From the NCBI GenBank assembly GCA_951394045.1, contig OX595993.1, positions 2,356,001 through 2,420,000 on the forward strand: DNA of 64,000 nucleotides. The letters are read 5' to 3'. Of the stretch, positions 31,092-42,513 are shown piece by piece. The DNA comes from Nitzschia sp. DOCU1. Taxonomy: Eukaryota; Bacillariophyta; Bacillariophyceae; Bacillariales; Bacillariaceae. A model generated the notes under the pieces. It saw only the letters and a program-made list of their open reading frames with translations. It searched no databases and was not told the origin of the DNA. Both the position numbers and the translations under genes were made by a program. Each line of letters starts with the position of its first letter. Positions within the stretch are counted from its first letter, which is position 1.

Positions 31092-31490
31092 TCAATCCCT
31101 TTGAATTTTCTTACCGAAAAGAGAAGGCTTAAAGAATATGAAGAATTCTTTACTTGCAAAGAAGGCTTGAATCCATCTCCTGCCCATAAAACTCGTTAGA
31201 ACTCTCACAAATGTGGTCGAAAAATCGAGTTCCTGGGAGTAGTAGAGGACAGCACAGGTCGCAACCACCACCACCAGCATGAGGACTATTCTCCCTTGCT
31301 TGCTTCTACTATATTCGCTTATACCACTAGTGCTAGTACTGCTACGATTTGGCGAGATCATCGCTCCTCGTCGAGGATCGTCTAAATGGCTGGATGAGGA
31401 GGTGGTGTGCACTCTCGCTACTACTAGAGAGTAGCATAATGAAAGTACTGCTACTGCGAAACCCAGGGGTAGATTGATTTCATTACTCAT
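31092..31490 (-). CDS. Possible small two-TM protein, 132 aa
   Basis: Starts at a true ATG. Two hydrophobic segments: LGFAVAVLSLCYSLVVA (about residues 9-25) and GRIVLMLVVVVATCAVLYY (about 66-84), separated by a Ser-rich loop and followed by a basic aromatic tail (FFKPSLFGKKIQRD). No homologous family is recognised. It lies between the two CRAL-TRIO/DUF6824 copies. It could be a genuine membrane protein or a chance frame; the 5' end is built partly from ACT/AGT repeat sequence. Confidence 0.35.
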   Translation of the reverse strand: MSNEINLPLGFAVAVLSLCYSLVVARVHTTSSSSHLDDPRRGAMISPNRSSTSTSGISEYSRSKQGRIVLMLVVVVATCAVLYYSQELDFSTTFVRVLTSFMGRRWIQAFFASKEFFIFFKPSLFGKKIQRD

Positions 31491-31621
31491 ACTAGTAGGA
31501 GGAGCTAGCTACTAGTAGTTTATTCTTCGGGCTCCTGGCGCCAGCAAAACAACAAGAAAAGAGGGGAAAGCAACAACCAATGCTGGAGTCTTCTTGTCAT
31601 TTCGACTGTTCTTCTTCATCA

Positions 31622-32900
31622 TCAGACTTTTTCCTCGTTTCGCTTGTCGTATCCCCCCTTATCCTCCGATGCTTCTTGTTCCCTTAACCTCGGCGATTGT
31701 CTCAGAGATCTAGTAAAAGCGCGGTTAACTTTGCCTCGTGCGGCCTCGTCGTCGGCTTCTTCCTGCATCTTGGGATTTCTGGTGGATTGTTTCAAAAATC
31801 GTCCTCCGGCCTGCTTTACTTTTGTCACAGGCATTTGTGACATCATGGTTTTATCACATCCTCTCGCCAAGAAGCCCTCTGTCCTTTCTCTAACTGCTTC
31901 GACTAAGAATAAGTTGAGCAATATGTTACCAGGATGCTCTTGGTGGATTGTTACACCACGCCCCAAAAGAACGTCTTGCCGAGATGGCGTTGTACTCATA
32001 ATCGTCGCTCCAGCAGCAGCAGCAGCAGCATGATTCCACCCCTGCTCATGCAAACTCACGTCATCAACTTCCCGTCGTCGGAAGGGGGGTTAAAATGAAC
32101 GCTGACAGCAGCACGGTATCACCGAGAATGACCTCGTAGTCGGCACCAACGACAGCACCACCCGACCCCTGACTTCCGTGCTGCTGATCACCAAGAAGAA
32201 CGGCATCGTCCCTCTTAAGCAAAGCGGAACACAGCACCAACGCAGCCACGGAATCGAAATGAAAGTTGGAGGCGGCGGCAGAAACGGAAAGAGAAGTGGT
32301 TACATCCTCTCTGTCCTCGTTGCCAATATCACCACCAGACGAAAGTAATCTGCGAGCAGAAAGAGGGATAATAAAGAACGACCTTCTGAGTCCACAGCGA
32401 GATGCGACTCGAATTCGTCACGATAGCGCATCCACTCGAGATGCTGCTCTCCCACAATTGCCAAACTGTCGTTCATCGGGACTCAATTCCGAATGCGTTC
32501 AGAGCCGATCGACATTCAGCTAGGCTGCCACGATGACTGCGACTTCGAAGTCGGCAATAGAAACCTTTGTCGAATGAGGCTTGCGGCATCATGCACGAAG
32601 CTTGACAGGAAGACATAACCCACTGAGAAACGACCTCGAACTGGAGTTTGGATTTTGATTTGGTAGCGAGGAGTACTTTGCCGGAAAGCTTTAGTACAAA
32701 GTTTTGGATTGTACATGCGGATGGTAGAAGGAAGCAGCATTGACTTGCCTTTCGAGCCATGTTGGACGACAACGTCGGTCGCTGATGCGCCATTCCAAGT
32801 TGCGTTAGCCGTAGCTGCAATGCTGTTGTCTTTGTGCCTACTAGTTGTATTGTATTGGCAATTCGAACCCAAACACTAGTAGCGTGAGAATGTCTCGTCG
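31622..32900 (-). pseudogene. Decayed tandem paralogue of the CRAL-TRIO/DUF6824 gene
   Basis: The C-terminal 31622-32059 still reads as a nearly intact DUF6824: SRQDVLLGRG, QEHPGNILLN, KVKQAGGRFLKQSTRNPKM, EEADDEAARGKVNRAF. In-frame insertions are present (LFLVEAV, FTRSL), and the Trp of NMWEEAD is replaced by Gln. Upstream the paralogous text survives only in pieces: EQHLEWMRYRDEFESHLAVD (about 32400-32445), GSLAECRSALNAFGI (32480-32530) and MPQASFDKGFY (about 32560-32590), with frame changes and a deletion of the FLTIDW segment. N-terminal CRAL-TRIO helices are not found. It shares strand and order with the intact gene, so tandem duplication followed by loss is the simplest explanation. Confidence 0.75.
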
Positions 32901-33199
32901 CACTTGCTCTAGCAAGAAACCAATTTCCTGGTTAGTCAAGGACCGATCCATGGATCGATAGGTAAAGGGAAAAAATGCAATTCTCTCAAAGTTTCGGGAT
33001 GTACAAATGTGTCTACCCGTTCGACTTGTTCCACTACACTGCCCGCGACTTGCCCAGTAATATCCAACAAGGACGACAACCCAAAACTGGCATCTTTGCA
33101 ACCGAGTGGATATTCTCAATAGGGTAGAAATCGAGTAGATTAATGTCGCCTGGTTGAAATTCCGTCGATGAAAAACAATCGCATGTCGGAATAGCAGAC

Positions 33200-33850
33200 A
33201 AGACAGGGAGGTTGCATGGCACCGCATCCCACCATTTTCACCTTGATAGTCAACTTCTACCTCCAAAGAAGGATGAGATCTCGAGTATTATCATCGTTCG
33301 ACAATACTAGCAGCGCGACTTGCATATTTGTCACCGTCGAACGGAACCTTGGTAAATGTCTCAAGGCCGGTTTTCTCAAAGCGACATTTACACACGCCTT
33401 GTACCGTCTTTGGACGAAGTCGTCGCAGTGTTTAGTAACCGGGAGCAGATTGTATTCCTCATTGACGATGAAGGTCCAGCCGATCCAGAATCTGCGTCGG
33501 CACTTGTCATCACATCACCATTATCAATGTGGTTGTTTCGACAATGCCGCAATCAACGATTTCGGCTTCCTCGTTCGTTACCGCGCTGTCTACATCAGCA
33601 GAGAGGGGGGGAGAGCCTGATGTATTACCACTGGTCGAGTTCCGTCACAGCGTCGTCGGTCTTCTCCGAGGGCAAGGCCAAGTCAGCTGTCGGAGGATGC
33701 TGCTCGGTTTGCAGGATGTACTTGTAGACAATACTGCGGTGGATCCCATCATGGTTGTGTGCTCTCACATCGTTCATCGTCACACCGGCGTATCTTCGAT
33801 ATCTTTTAGGGTCATTTTGGCAGCGGTCTGTCCGCCGGGATGACAAAAGA
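33200..33850 (+). pseudogene. Possible RHS/Crinkler-type fragment
   Basis: The frame at 33356-33727 reads DEVVAVFSNREQIVFLIDDE, then GPADPESASALVITSPLSMW. The pattern (a strand ending in a polar VD/ID, then GP.DPE.....VITSP) resembles the post-P-loop part of retrotransposon-hot-spot/Crinkler-like NTPase proteins that are numerous in diatoms. Walker A is not visible, and the frame breaks at about 33600. Assignment is tentative and based only on this short text. Confidence 0.3.
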
Positions 33851-34299
33851 CTTTTATGATCGCGCGCGAATGACAAAAATATGTTGCGCGCGAAGTATCA
33901 CGCGCTACCGACCTCCGCGTGTCAAAATATAGGCGTCTTTTTAGTCTAAAAAGATGATAGATGGATGACGAAGACGATGATGACAATGGTGACGTTATCG
34001 TTTGTTCCATATCTATCTGGCGGAGGAGGCCGTCCTAGGGGCACCACCAAGTCTCCAGATCGGCTTGTGTCGAACCACCGCACTAACATTCATGACGACA
34101 AGAACCCCATGATGGCCTGAATGTTATGCAGGAGGTGCTTTCTGGTCATTGCTGATTTTTTTGGAAGAAGTGGGGGGGGGGTTACATTGGCGCGCTCGAG
34201 ACATCCCCTGTCAAGGCAACGATGCAATCCATCGTGATGGAACGAGGGCCGCAATGTCATTCCACAACGATGTATCCTGCATCTGAAGCGTTCCGCCGA

Positions 34300-34860
34300 T
34301 CAACCTCGGTCGGGAATTGTCAATGACGCAAGTTGCCACCATCGAATATGCTACCATGGAAGAAGCATTTTTGCCGCACTTAATATCAGTGACGTACTCT
34401 CTAGCCTTTCATCGGCAATGGCCATCGACGCGGTGCACGAAGCCTTGCATCGGCGATGATCTGACTTGTTCTATGCCTGCCTTTGCTACAAACCAAGACG
34501 ATCCGTATTGGTGAAACTTTGTCCGGTGGACGATTTGGTCGACGGTTTACGTCGAAGAACAACGATTTCTTCCGAGGCGTCATTACTACGGTCGATTTAC
34601 TAGGGCAGGACCATATGCAAAGGTTGCGACTCATCCATCGGGTGTTGGGCGACAAGGGCGACATCTTTGAGCGAACCGACCAAGCTTTGATTCCGCGTTC
34701 TGGAATGAATGAACTCGACTCGGCTGGCGGCCCACTTGGAGACAAAAGACAAAGTGCCACAAGCAAGACGAGGACGAGTATGCCAGCCTCGGGATCTCGT
34801 GCATCCGAGCAACGTGCGTCCAAATTAGCTGCTGCTGTCGCACGGTTCTAGAAGATCCTT
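34300..34860 (+). pseudogene. Unrecognised coding remnant
   Basis: Two plus frames (34317-34514 and 34483-34851) look partly coding. The second ends with SGSRASEQRASKLAAAVARF and contains LIPRSGMNELDSAGGPLGD. No domain is recognised. It follows the possible RHS fragment on the same strand and could be its decayed tail. Confidence 0.25.
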
Positions 34861-35439
34861 CCAAATCGGCTGCTTTTTGTGAAGACGGGTTTATTTGGCA
34901 AGCGATTGATGGTCGCAAGACTCCCGCCAAGGCCAAAAAGACAATGAGACGCTGACTATAATATAAAAAGATGCGGTCAAGACCGCTTGCGCCAAGATTC
35001 TTGGTGCTCAAAAGCATGAACTCATGGCTGTAGAGATCAGTCTCTCAAACTTAAAAATCGATCCTCCATGCTACAAAAGCACTTGGACATTATGGTTTGT
35101 GGACCCCCGCTCTTTGATGAAGCGATTTGTGGACCACGCGACAACGAGGAACATCTTTCGAGAATACTTGGCGAACTAAATTACCAGCTGTTTCAAGTTC
35201 GCAAGTCTTGATTCGAGTTGTCTTCGTCTTCATCGTCTTCCGCGTCTGTCAAAAAAACGGTGCGAAGAGGAGCCTCACGGTCGACGGGGATGGATACACT
35301 CAAACGCAGTACGGCCCCGACATCCGGTAGAGGTAACTGCATCGAGATCAATCCAAGAAATCACTCCGACGATTTATAGTTGATATTCCCAAAAGCTTCG
35401 TGGCCTCTCCCACGTAGTTTGTCGACAAAGTTTGGAATT

Positions 35440-36400
35440 CCTCCAAGCTACCTCGTGGTGTGGAAGAAACGTATGATTCCGAAGAGTACAGTTTTTCCTT
35501 TCAAGAATTCGCATCGCCATGTTTGGGACGTCTTGATATTCGGCATGGTGTGAATCAAGCAACGTTTACCTTACCAGAGGTTTTTACAGAATGCATGGTT
35601 TTGGCCAACGGTTGCAAGTTTGTTGGGAGACTCGGCACAAAAGGTGTATTATAGTTTGGTTTTGTCCTTTCCGGGAGGTTCAGGCCAACCCTTTCATCAA
35701 GATGGACATGCCTTGTTTCCAGACTTATTGACTACTTATGCTGGCAGCTATGATTCGGACCAGGAAAAGGATGTCGTTTCCAACACGACTTCCGATTCAC
35801 CGCCGTATTTTGGGTAGGATTGAACATGATATCGGCGCATTGGAAATTTGTTCAGCGACTTTTAATGGATCGTTTGGCCAAGCAACAAGAAGAAGTGCCA
35901 GAAGACGATGAACGGCTTTCCACTATAATAAGCTCTGCTGAAAGATAGTGACAATTCTTCTTCCAAAAAAGACAAAGACGATGGCGACTTAGGAGACCAA
36001 GGCAACAACAAAGCCAAAGTCGGGCATTATCGCTCTGACTCTTGCAAAGGATGGTCTTTTGATTTGGCATTATCGCATCGCCTCTTCCAATACCAATGGC
36101 GCGAAGAAGCTCGTCGTCTCCAGAAAGAAGTGTCAAGAGCGACACCATGTTGAATGGCAAAGCAAAAAACGAATCAATGGCAGCTAAACTACTTGTGTGG
36201 GACCATTACTAGCAAGCGCCAGATCAGTGTTTGGGACACCAGATATATTCCACTCGATCATCATTATCCAGTGGGTTTGCTGAGCTGCTACGAATATAAA
36301 CGACCCATCTATCACAAGTATCATTATCGGTTTGAACAGAAAAACAAGGCGAACCGACGGTGACTGAAAAGACGCCAATCGGCTCGGACGGTGACGCGAC
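35440..36400 (+). pseudogene. Unrecognised remnant with an FHQDG motif
   Basis: The frame at 35460-35654 (SFQEFASPCLGRLDIRHGVN) shifts near 35640 into 35620-35817, which reads VYYSLVLSFPGGSGQPFHQD and GHALFPDL. The His-x-Asp in FHQDG is reminiscent of the metal-binding HxD of 2-oxoglutarate oxygenases, but the rest of the fold is not visible. Later frames (36154-36363) have no clear homologue. Treated as decayed and unassigned. Confidence 0.25.
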
Positions 36401-36819
36401 TGGCAAGGAAATAAATCTGCTTGCATACTTTCAAGAACGGGAAGGGAATTACTCCAGGAAACATCAGCGAAGCCCAACATAACTTTGAGTCAGCGGGGCA
36501 CTGACAACAAAGGAGGTGACGAAGAATCCGCCAAGGCGGCGAATCCAAAAACTCTATTGAGGATGGGATTTCATCCTTGCACTTGACATTGGAGAGAAGA
36601 AGCAAGTTGAACCTGCTAGGATCGCATCGGGAGATTCCTTCCTAAGACAATGCGAGCATTGTCATTGTTGTGGAACGAATAGCGCCGACACGAACGAGCA
36701 AGGCGTTCGAGGCCTTCAAGCCGTACTTGGTTCCGCGTGCTTTGTTTTTCCAACAAGACGCGGACGAGAACGAGACTCCTGCTACCCCTCATGTCGACGA
36801 AGCCAACAATTAATCTACA

Positions 36820-37262
36820 GGCAGGGAGTTTGGGATGTAGTAGTCGGAGAAGCGGAACAGGACGCCATCAGGAAATGGCTACAATCTCAAATTCATCGTT
36901 TTAGAGAATTGGATGCTGGCTTTGTCGGAAATAAACATCGAGACGCACTCAACAAGTCGGTGTACTACCGCCACTAGTGGCAACTGTGGAAACAGGTTGG
37001 TTGTTGCAGAGTGCACATAATTATTCTGACGGACGGCGGAGAAGTGGAGGATGAAGATACCGACGAAGAAGAAGACAATAGGAAGGTGACTTCAAAGCAG
37101 CCGCGGGATGACTTGTTGATCCAAGATGAAGACGTGGACGACAGCAAAACGCACCCAAATAAAAGTACGAATCCGAGCAAAAACTCCCACCCGAATGTGA
37201 AACCGGTTGGAGATGCCGTTCGAAAGTATGTGGTAAGTGCTGTCATGGGCAAGAATCCATGA
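36820..37262 (+). pseudogene. Unrecognised remnant with acidic tail
   Basis: One frame (36820-36975) reads VWDVVVGEAEQDAIRKWLQS, then RFRELDAGFVGNKHRDALNK. After a stop (TAG, 36976-36978) the following frame (37011-37262) is acidic/Lys-rich (GGEVEDEDTDEEEDNRK). It is protein-like, but no family is recognised. Confidence 0.25.
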
Positions 37263-40200
37263 TCCGCCGATAGCAGCAAGCCGTCGAGTCAGAAGACCTC
37301 GTAAAGAGCAGCGTCGTCCGAAAAGCAACACCAATGCCATCACTGTCCGCAAAAATACAGCAGGAATAACAGCGAACTACTATCATCGTCATCATGATGG
37401 TGCCCCACCAACGGTTCTGCTGAATTGGTATTTATTCTTCACTACACTACTACAGAGTTGTTTAAGGCAAGAGTTAATGCAGTCTAAACATATAAATTAG
37501 TTGCAATTGCACTATTACAGAGTTATATTACAAGCATCGTGCGTTTCTACCAGCACTCCTAGAACAAGAACCAACGGAGAATCTGCCATGTGCTACTCCT
37601 CGTCGACATGCATATTAAGCGCGTTGTCCTCGAAGTCGAGGTGTAGCAGTACTACTACTACTAAGTAGTACTAGGAAAGCTGGTGGGTCGAGGAGATGAA
37701 AACGTGGTAGCGGTGTATACAAGTCCTTTTCTTCTGGGATCGGGGGGGGGGGGGGGGGGGGGGCTTCCAGCAACCTTCTCTTCTTGCTTCTGGCCTTCTC
37801 TTCTTCTTCTTCATGTCATCTACTACTGCCCTTTTGTCGTTCTTCTTTTTGAGACCATACTCGCCCTCCTGATTCTTAAGACTTTGGAGGGGTGCACTTT
37901 CACGGTACGTCTGGTGTATCGACGTCGTCGACGAGGAGCATATCTAGGACAGAGTCGATGATCTCTAGAACAAGCGGCAGTTTGTGACTCGTCCTGCTCC
38001 TCGATTGATTATCGGCGCGAAAGGAGGGGGTGCGATCGCTCATACCGATGGGAGCACTTCGTGCTGCTGGGGATGGAGCGAATGCAAAAGATAGCGGTGG
38101 AAGGTTTTGATACGTCAAGCGAGACGTCGAGCACAAAGCCTCCTTTCCCTGTTGGATTTCCATTTTGTTTCTTCTTGTCACCGTGATTATTATGTTACCA
38201 CCCTCCTCGAGGATACCGTCGTCTTCTTGCGGTCGTCTGAGGAAACTTACAAATTTCAATTTGTGTCCCATGCTCCGGTTTCATCACTCCCAACATCGTG
38301 ATTGCCCGGAAGCGGAGAAACTACAGATTTCGCACTTCCTTTGCAGTTCAACCTACCCGCTGTTTAATCTGTGAGCAGGATAAAAGAGAACACGTCCTTA
38401 TGGCCACGTGGCATTTTTTCGAAGCGTTTTGAATAGCCCTCCACAAGGAGAATCCCTTTGGTGAAACATCATGAAAACAAACTGGTAGGTTCGATTGTTG
38501 TTGAATGCTTCGCCTCCATCATGATCAAAGAGAACAGAGAAAGTCATTGACGTGGCATAATTGAAGAGCCCTGTGCACAGGAGAATCCTCAGTGAAAACA
38601 GGAGAACCAATGCTTCGCGCCCTGAAGGTCGCAAGAGTAGTTAAACTTGAATGCATTGTTAAACAACAGTTCCAGAGCCCCTTGAAGTTCATCGAACGAA
38701 CGAAGTGATCCACGACAAGATTCGAAGTCTCACTCTCCCTTCTTCATAGGTACGAAAACAGCAGGGCCTTGATTATGTTCATCAAACAGTCCCAACGAAC
38801 ATGGAGAAGTCGCGACTCGACTTCATTCAAATGCATGCGTCAGCAGCGTTCTTCAAGCGGCCCGCCATCTCATTTTGTCGACAGCCGGGACTTCATTCGT
38901 GATCGTTTTGGAAGCCTTACTTCTGCAGCATTTATCGCTGCGGCAGAACATAACCAGAGCAGAAAACCCACTGTCACTATATTCAGCATCTCCAGTGCGT
39001 GATGCTCCTAGTAGTCGCTGTGGCTGGTGGGGGCCGCCGCCGCCAGCACAATAGTACACAACAAGAGAACAACAACAAAAATGGTGCTGCAACTAATTGC
39101 GGGGGCGCCGCTCAAAGCTGAAGGAAGCAAGGATTACTATAGCAGTAGCAGTGATGTCCTTCTATTAGTACCCCGGGCGATCTCCCGGGGAACGCAGTTT
39201 GCGTCAAATGGCATAATAACTATTCGAATTAAATCATACGCCATACTACTAGTAGTCCGCCCGCCGACGAATCGGGAAACACGTCCAAAAGTAAGATTAG
39301 CACCACAAGCAAGAATGGTAGTCATGCTCTCCCATGTCGGGGCAACTAGGCTAGAGGTAGGGTGGGCGAGCATTATGGGACTGCATAAAACGGCAGGCTT
39401 GTTGCCTACTTTCTCGCCTGGTATCATGATCCTGCCATCAGCGCTGAAATGGATAAGACATTGGAGCGCCCTGTGTGATCCAGCATTGCAGCCGATTGTC
39501 ATTTATTCCAGAGCGTCGCGTCCTTTCATCAAACGATACCGGGAAAATCCATACCTTTCGGTGGAAGTCACGCAATACCAGCCAGCCCTTTGTCATTTAT
39601 TGGCGATAACTTGATTCTTTCGTCGTGGCAAGAAGACCCGCAATACGCGGATCCTATCCAAACAAAAAACAACCGAGGAGGACCACGGAATAGAACCAGC
39701 AACACTGGGAATCATCGAAGCATCTTCGCCGCCTATCTCATTCCTGTGCTTTTGAGAGGAACGTCAGTTAGCATATAATGCCCGTGGCCGGTATTTATTA
39801 GAAGGTTGCCGTTTCAGAATCATCGACGAAAAATAGCATTTGACGGTCATAAGTGGTTGAAGGAATGATATCCAATCCAAACGTCAGCTGATTGCTCTGG
39901 ACGACAACGCTGCATTTTATGTATCCACATCTCAAACAGTTGTGTTGTAAAGGACACTTCCTCACTCTTGACCTCCTTTGAAGAAACAAGCAGCTAGCTT
40001 AAGCCATTTGGACACTCCATATGATGCTGCGGCTCTTTCCCGCAATCAATCATCGTGCTCGTCGCTGCCGATGTTGCAGTTTTCAGCGCACGACACATTG
40101 TGATGGAAGCACGCCGATCGACTGACGCGACCAGATGACAACTTGGATCCAGACTCGGCTTCGCGGCTTAAACTACCGTTAGGATTGCTGCGTATCTAAC

Positions 40201-42120
40201 CCTCTAAAGCAGGGGCATCATTGCAACCCTTCAACGTAACAAAGCCCGCAGCTAGTTGTCGTCCTCCAGCAGAACGGACAGCTCGATCTCATTTTATGCG
40301 ACCAGACCAAACCGGAGGGGCATTGTGCTTCCGTGGAGAGAAATGATATGCGACCGAACAAAGTTCGGCCATCTTGCCACAGAAAAGGAAAGGAACCGTC
40401 GCCAAGAACATCCGTGCTGCGAGAGCAGAAACGTTGTTACCCTTCAAATTCAAAGGCATTGTCAATGTCGTCATCATGATCGACTTATCAGCAGTAGCTG
40501 CAGTTACGGTAGCTTTTCTTCTCGATGTTCTACCACCAGACCACCTCCTTCTACTTGACAAGCTACGTGGTCAGTTACGCCGCCCTCCAGCTAGAATAGA
40601 ATATCTGATTGTTTGATTGCAAACTTCGTTCTACGTCGTAGAACCATCGTAACATCATCAGTGGCCTTGGGGCTCTATCGATGCAAGACTTGCAAAACAG
40701 TTGGAGACTCGTCGACTTGGAACGCATATAAAACACTGTCGTGGTGCTGAACTTCGCTGTGCTGTGGGTTGGCGTAGTGAGACGTGGGCGAAAAAAGGCA
40801 TTTTCTTGGGGAGGACGTGTCGGCCAAGCGGCTGAACAACCAGGAAACATGGGAGTCTGTCAACAAAGTGAGGCTGGCATGTCCCCGTCTTTTGACAAAT
40901 GCAAAAAATGATGGTAAAGTTGATCATCAGATTGTGAAAGGTATTATCATCTCCAGCAGCTCACAGCATTGGTCAAGCGGGGAGGGTTTGGGCCGTATCT
41001 CTGATCCAAAAGTTTTTGGTGCTGCTTTGTCTCTCACTGCGTTTGGTATACACCTGGGCAAGGTACCAAATGACAATTATTGCACCACGGCTGAAGTCGA
41101 GAATGGATAGGAATTGCATCCCGAACATGGCAACTTTGCCATAGAGGTAAGTATACTTCGCACTCTTCCATAAGCAATTGTCGCTGTTCTTCATTCCAAG
41201 AGCATGGCTGCATTTGCTTCTTGCTAGCAATCTGGAGTCTTGTGTGGTCGCTCCGCTAGATTCTATCATTAGCAGTAGTCTCAAATGCAGTCGATCGGCG
41301 ACACTATTGCGTCAGGTCGCAAGCCAAATGCCATTGTCGAGCGATGAGATTCACAAGTAGCCGGGGTTTCGTCTTCCACCGCGGTTTCGAGCCTCCCACC
41401 TTACCGACACATCGGGAGCAACCCTGTTACTCGGATTTTACTTCTAGTAATAGGGAGCTGTTTTCTCGGCCTGCTGATAACGCTCGACCTTGCTCCCGCA
41501 GCGCAGCATTGTATTGCCGTTCAAGTTTGAATTTCTCTTTACCTCATACACCATTTAACGCACACGCCACCTTGTACAATGCTCCAAAACTTGTTGAGCA
41601 TCCCTGAGAAGTCACCAGTTTCGTTCCATCCCTCACAGCATCAATGTGCGGTCCACCAGTCGCCCAGATCGAAAAGCTCCATGCCGCCTACAACCGAGAA
41701 AGTCCGGGGACCGACGTGTGTCTCCTTCATCCATTACTGACAATATTGATCGTCCTTGAGAGCGTAGTGTGTGAACACTTGATAGATTGGCGACTGGAGT
41801 CGTCGTCGTGACTTGCAGCAGAGGGAAATCCAAACGGCAATGCCACTAGAAGAAATGATGTTCCGATAAAAGAGGCAACGTTTACATAAAAGACTTCGAT
41901 GCTCGCCAGCCCTGAGGACGAGTCTCGTTTCTGTCACCGCCGAGATGCCGCTGTCCGACTACCCGAAAACATTCGACGCAGTTCACTTCTTCAACTGTCC
42001 AACCAAGAATAAGGGAACGCGCCGTAGCATGTATTCTTCCTGAAACTCTTAAAATATGTTCATCCATCCTGCACCTAGATGGTCGTTTTGTGGCGGGTCC
42101 ATTGTTGTGGTGTTGTTGAC
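37263..42120. other. Long stretch without a convincing gene
   Basis: Scattered short frames on both strands only. The longest, 39027-39614 (plus) and 39137-39502 (minus, CNAGSHRALQCLIHFSADGR), overlap each other and show no domain. It contains ACT/AGT palindromes (37645-37674, 39244-39256) and a 22-G tract (37742-37763). It may include decayed genes too degraded to read. Confidence 0.5.
37742..37763 (+). repeat. Poly-G tract (22 G)
   Basis: The longest homopolymer in the window. It is flanked by pyrimidine-rich sequence (cttctcttcttgc). Confidence 0.95.
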
Positions 42121-42125
42121 CGCGG

Positions 42126-42299
42126 TGACGTCTGATGTGGGGGGAGACACCTCGGCTCGCTCACATTTTTGTCGCATCACGACGCGGAGATACTGACGTC
42201 AGAAAAGTCATTCTTCGTGGATCCTTCTGATTGGTTTCACGACGTAATCTGTTCTTCGCTCGATGCGATGCGAAGGGGGCTAAGGTAGTTCGTACGTCA
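42126..42299 (+). promoter_or_regulatory. Cluster of CRE-like TGACGT/ACGTCA motifs
   Basis: TGACGT at 42126, the palindrome TGACGTCA at 42194-42201 and ACGTCA at 42294-42299, all 215-390 bp upstream of the plastid-type gene at 42514. These hexamers match the CO2/cAMP-responsive elements described for diatom carbonic-anhydrase promoters. Short motifs occur by chance, so function is only a suggestion. Confidence 0.3.
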
Positions 42300-42513
42300 G
42301 TTTGCACTTCATTTCGCTTTCGGCCTCAAAAGGGATCTTTCCCATCATCATGATCGACATCGCCCATCGAAGTGATTGGTTGGCGACACATCAAACGTTC
42401 CAGCGATACACCCATCACTTCTTGACATAATCGAATTGCACTCCATTGCATTTCGTCTTTGACCCTGTCGTTTGTTGAATCAGAGTTGTATTTTGCTTTG
42501 CAGAGTTAGGACC

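Noticed and set aside
39137..39502. 121-codon minus frame with CNAGSHRALQCL
   Set aside because: Looks weakly protein-like but overlaps another frame, has no domain and no splice signals; left as unassigned spacer.
41340..41410. Possible tRNA-like T-arm (ggtttcgagcc)
   Set aside because: No acceptor stem, D-arm or anticodon arm could be paired around it.
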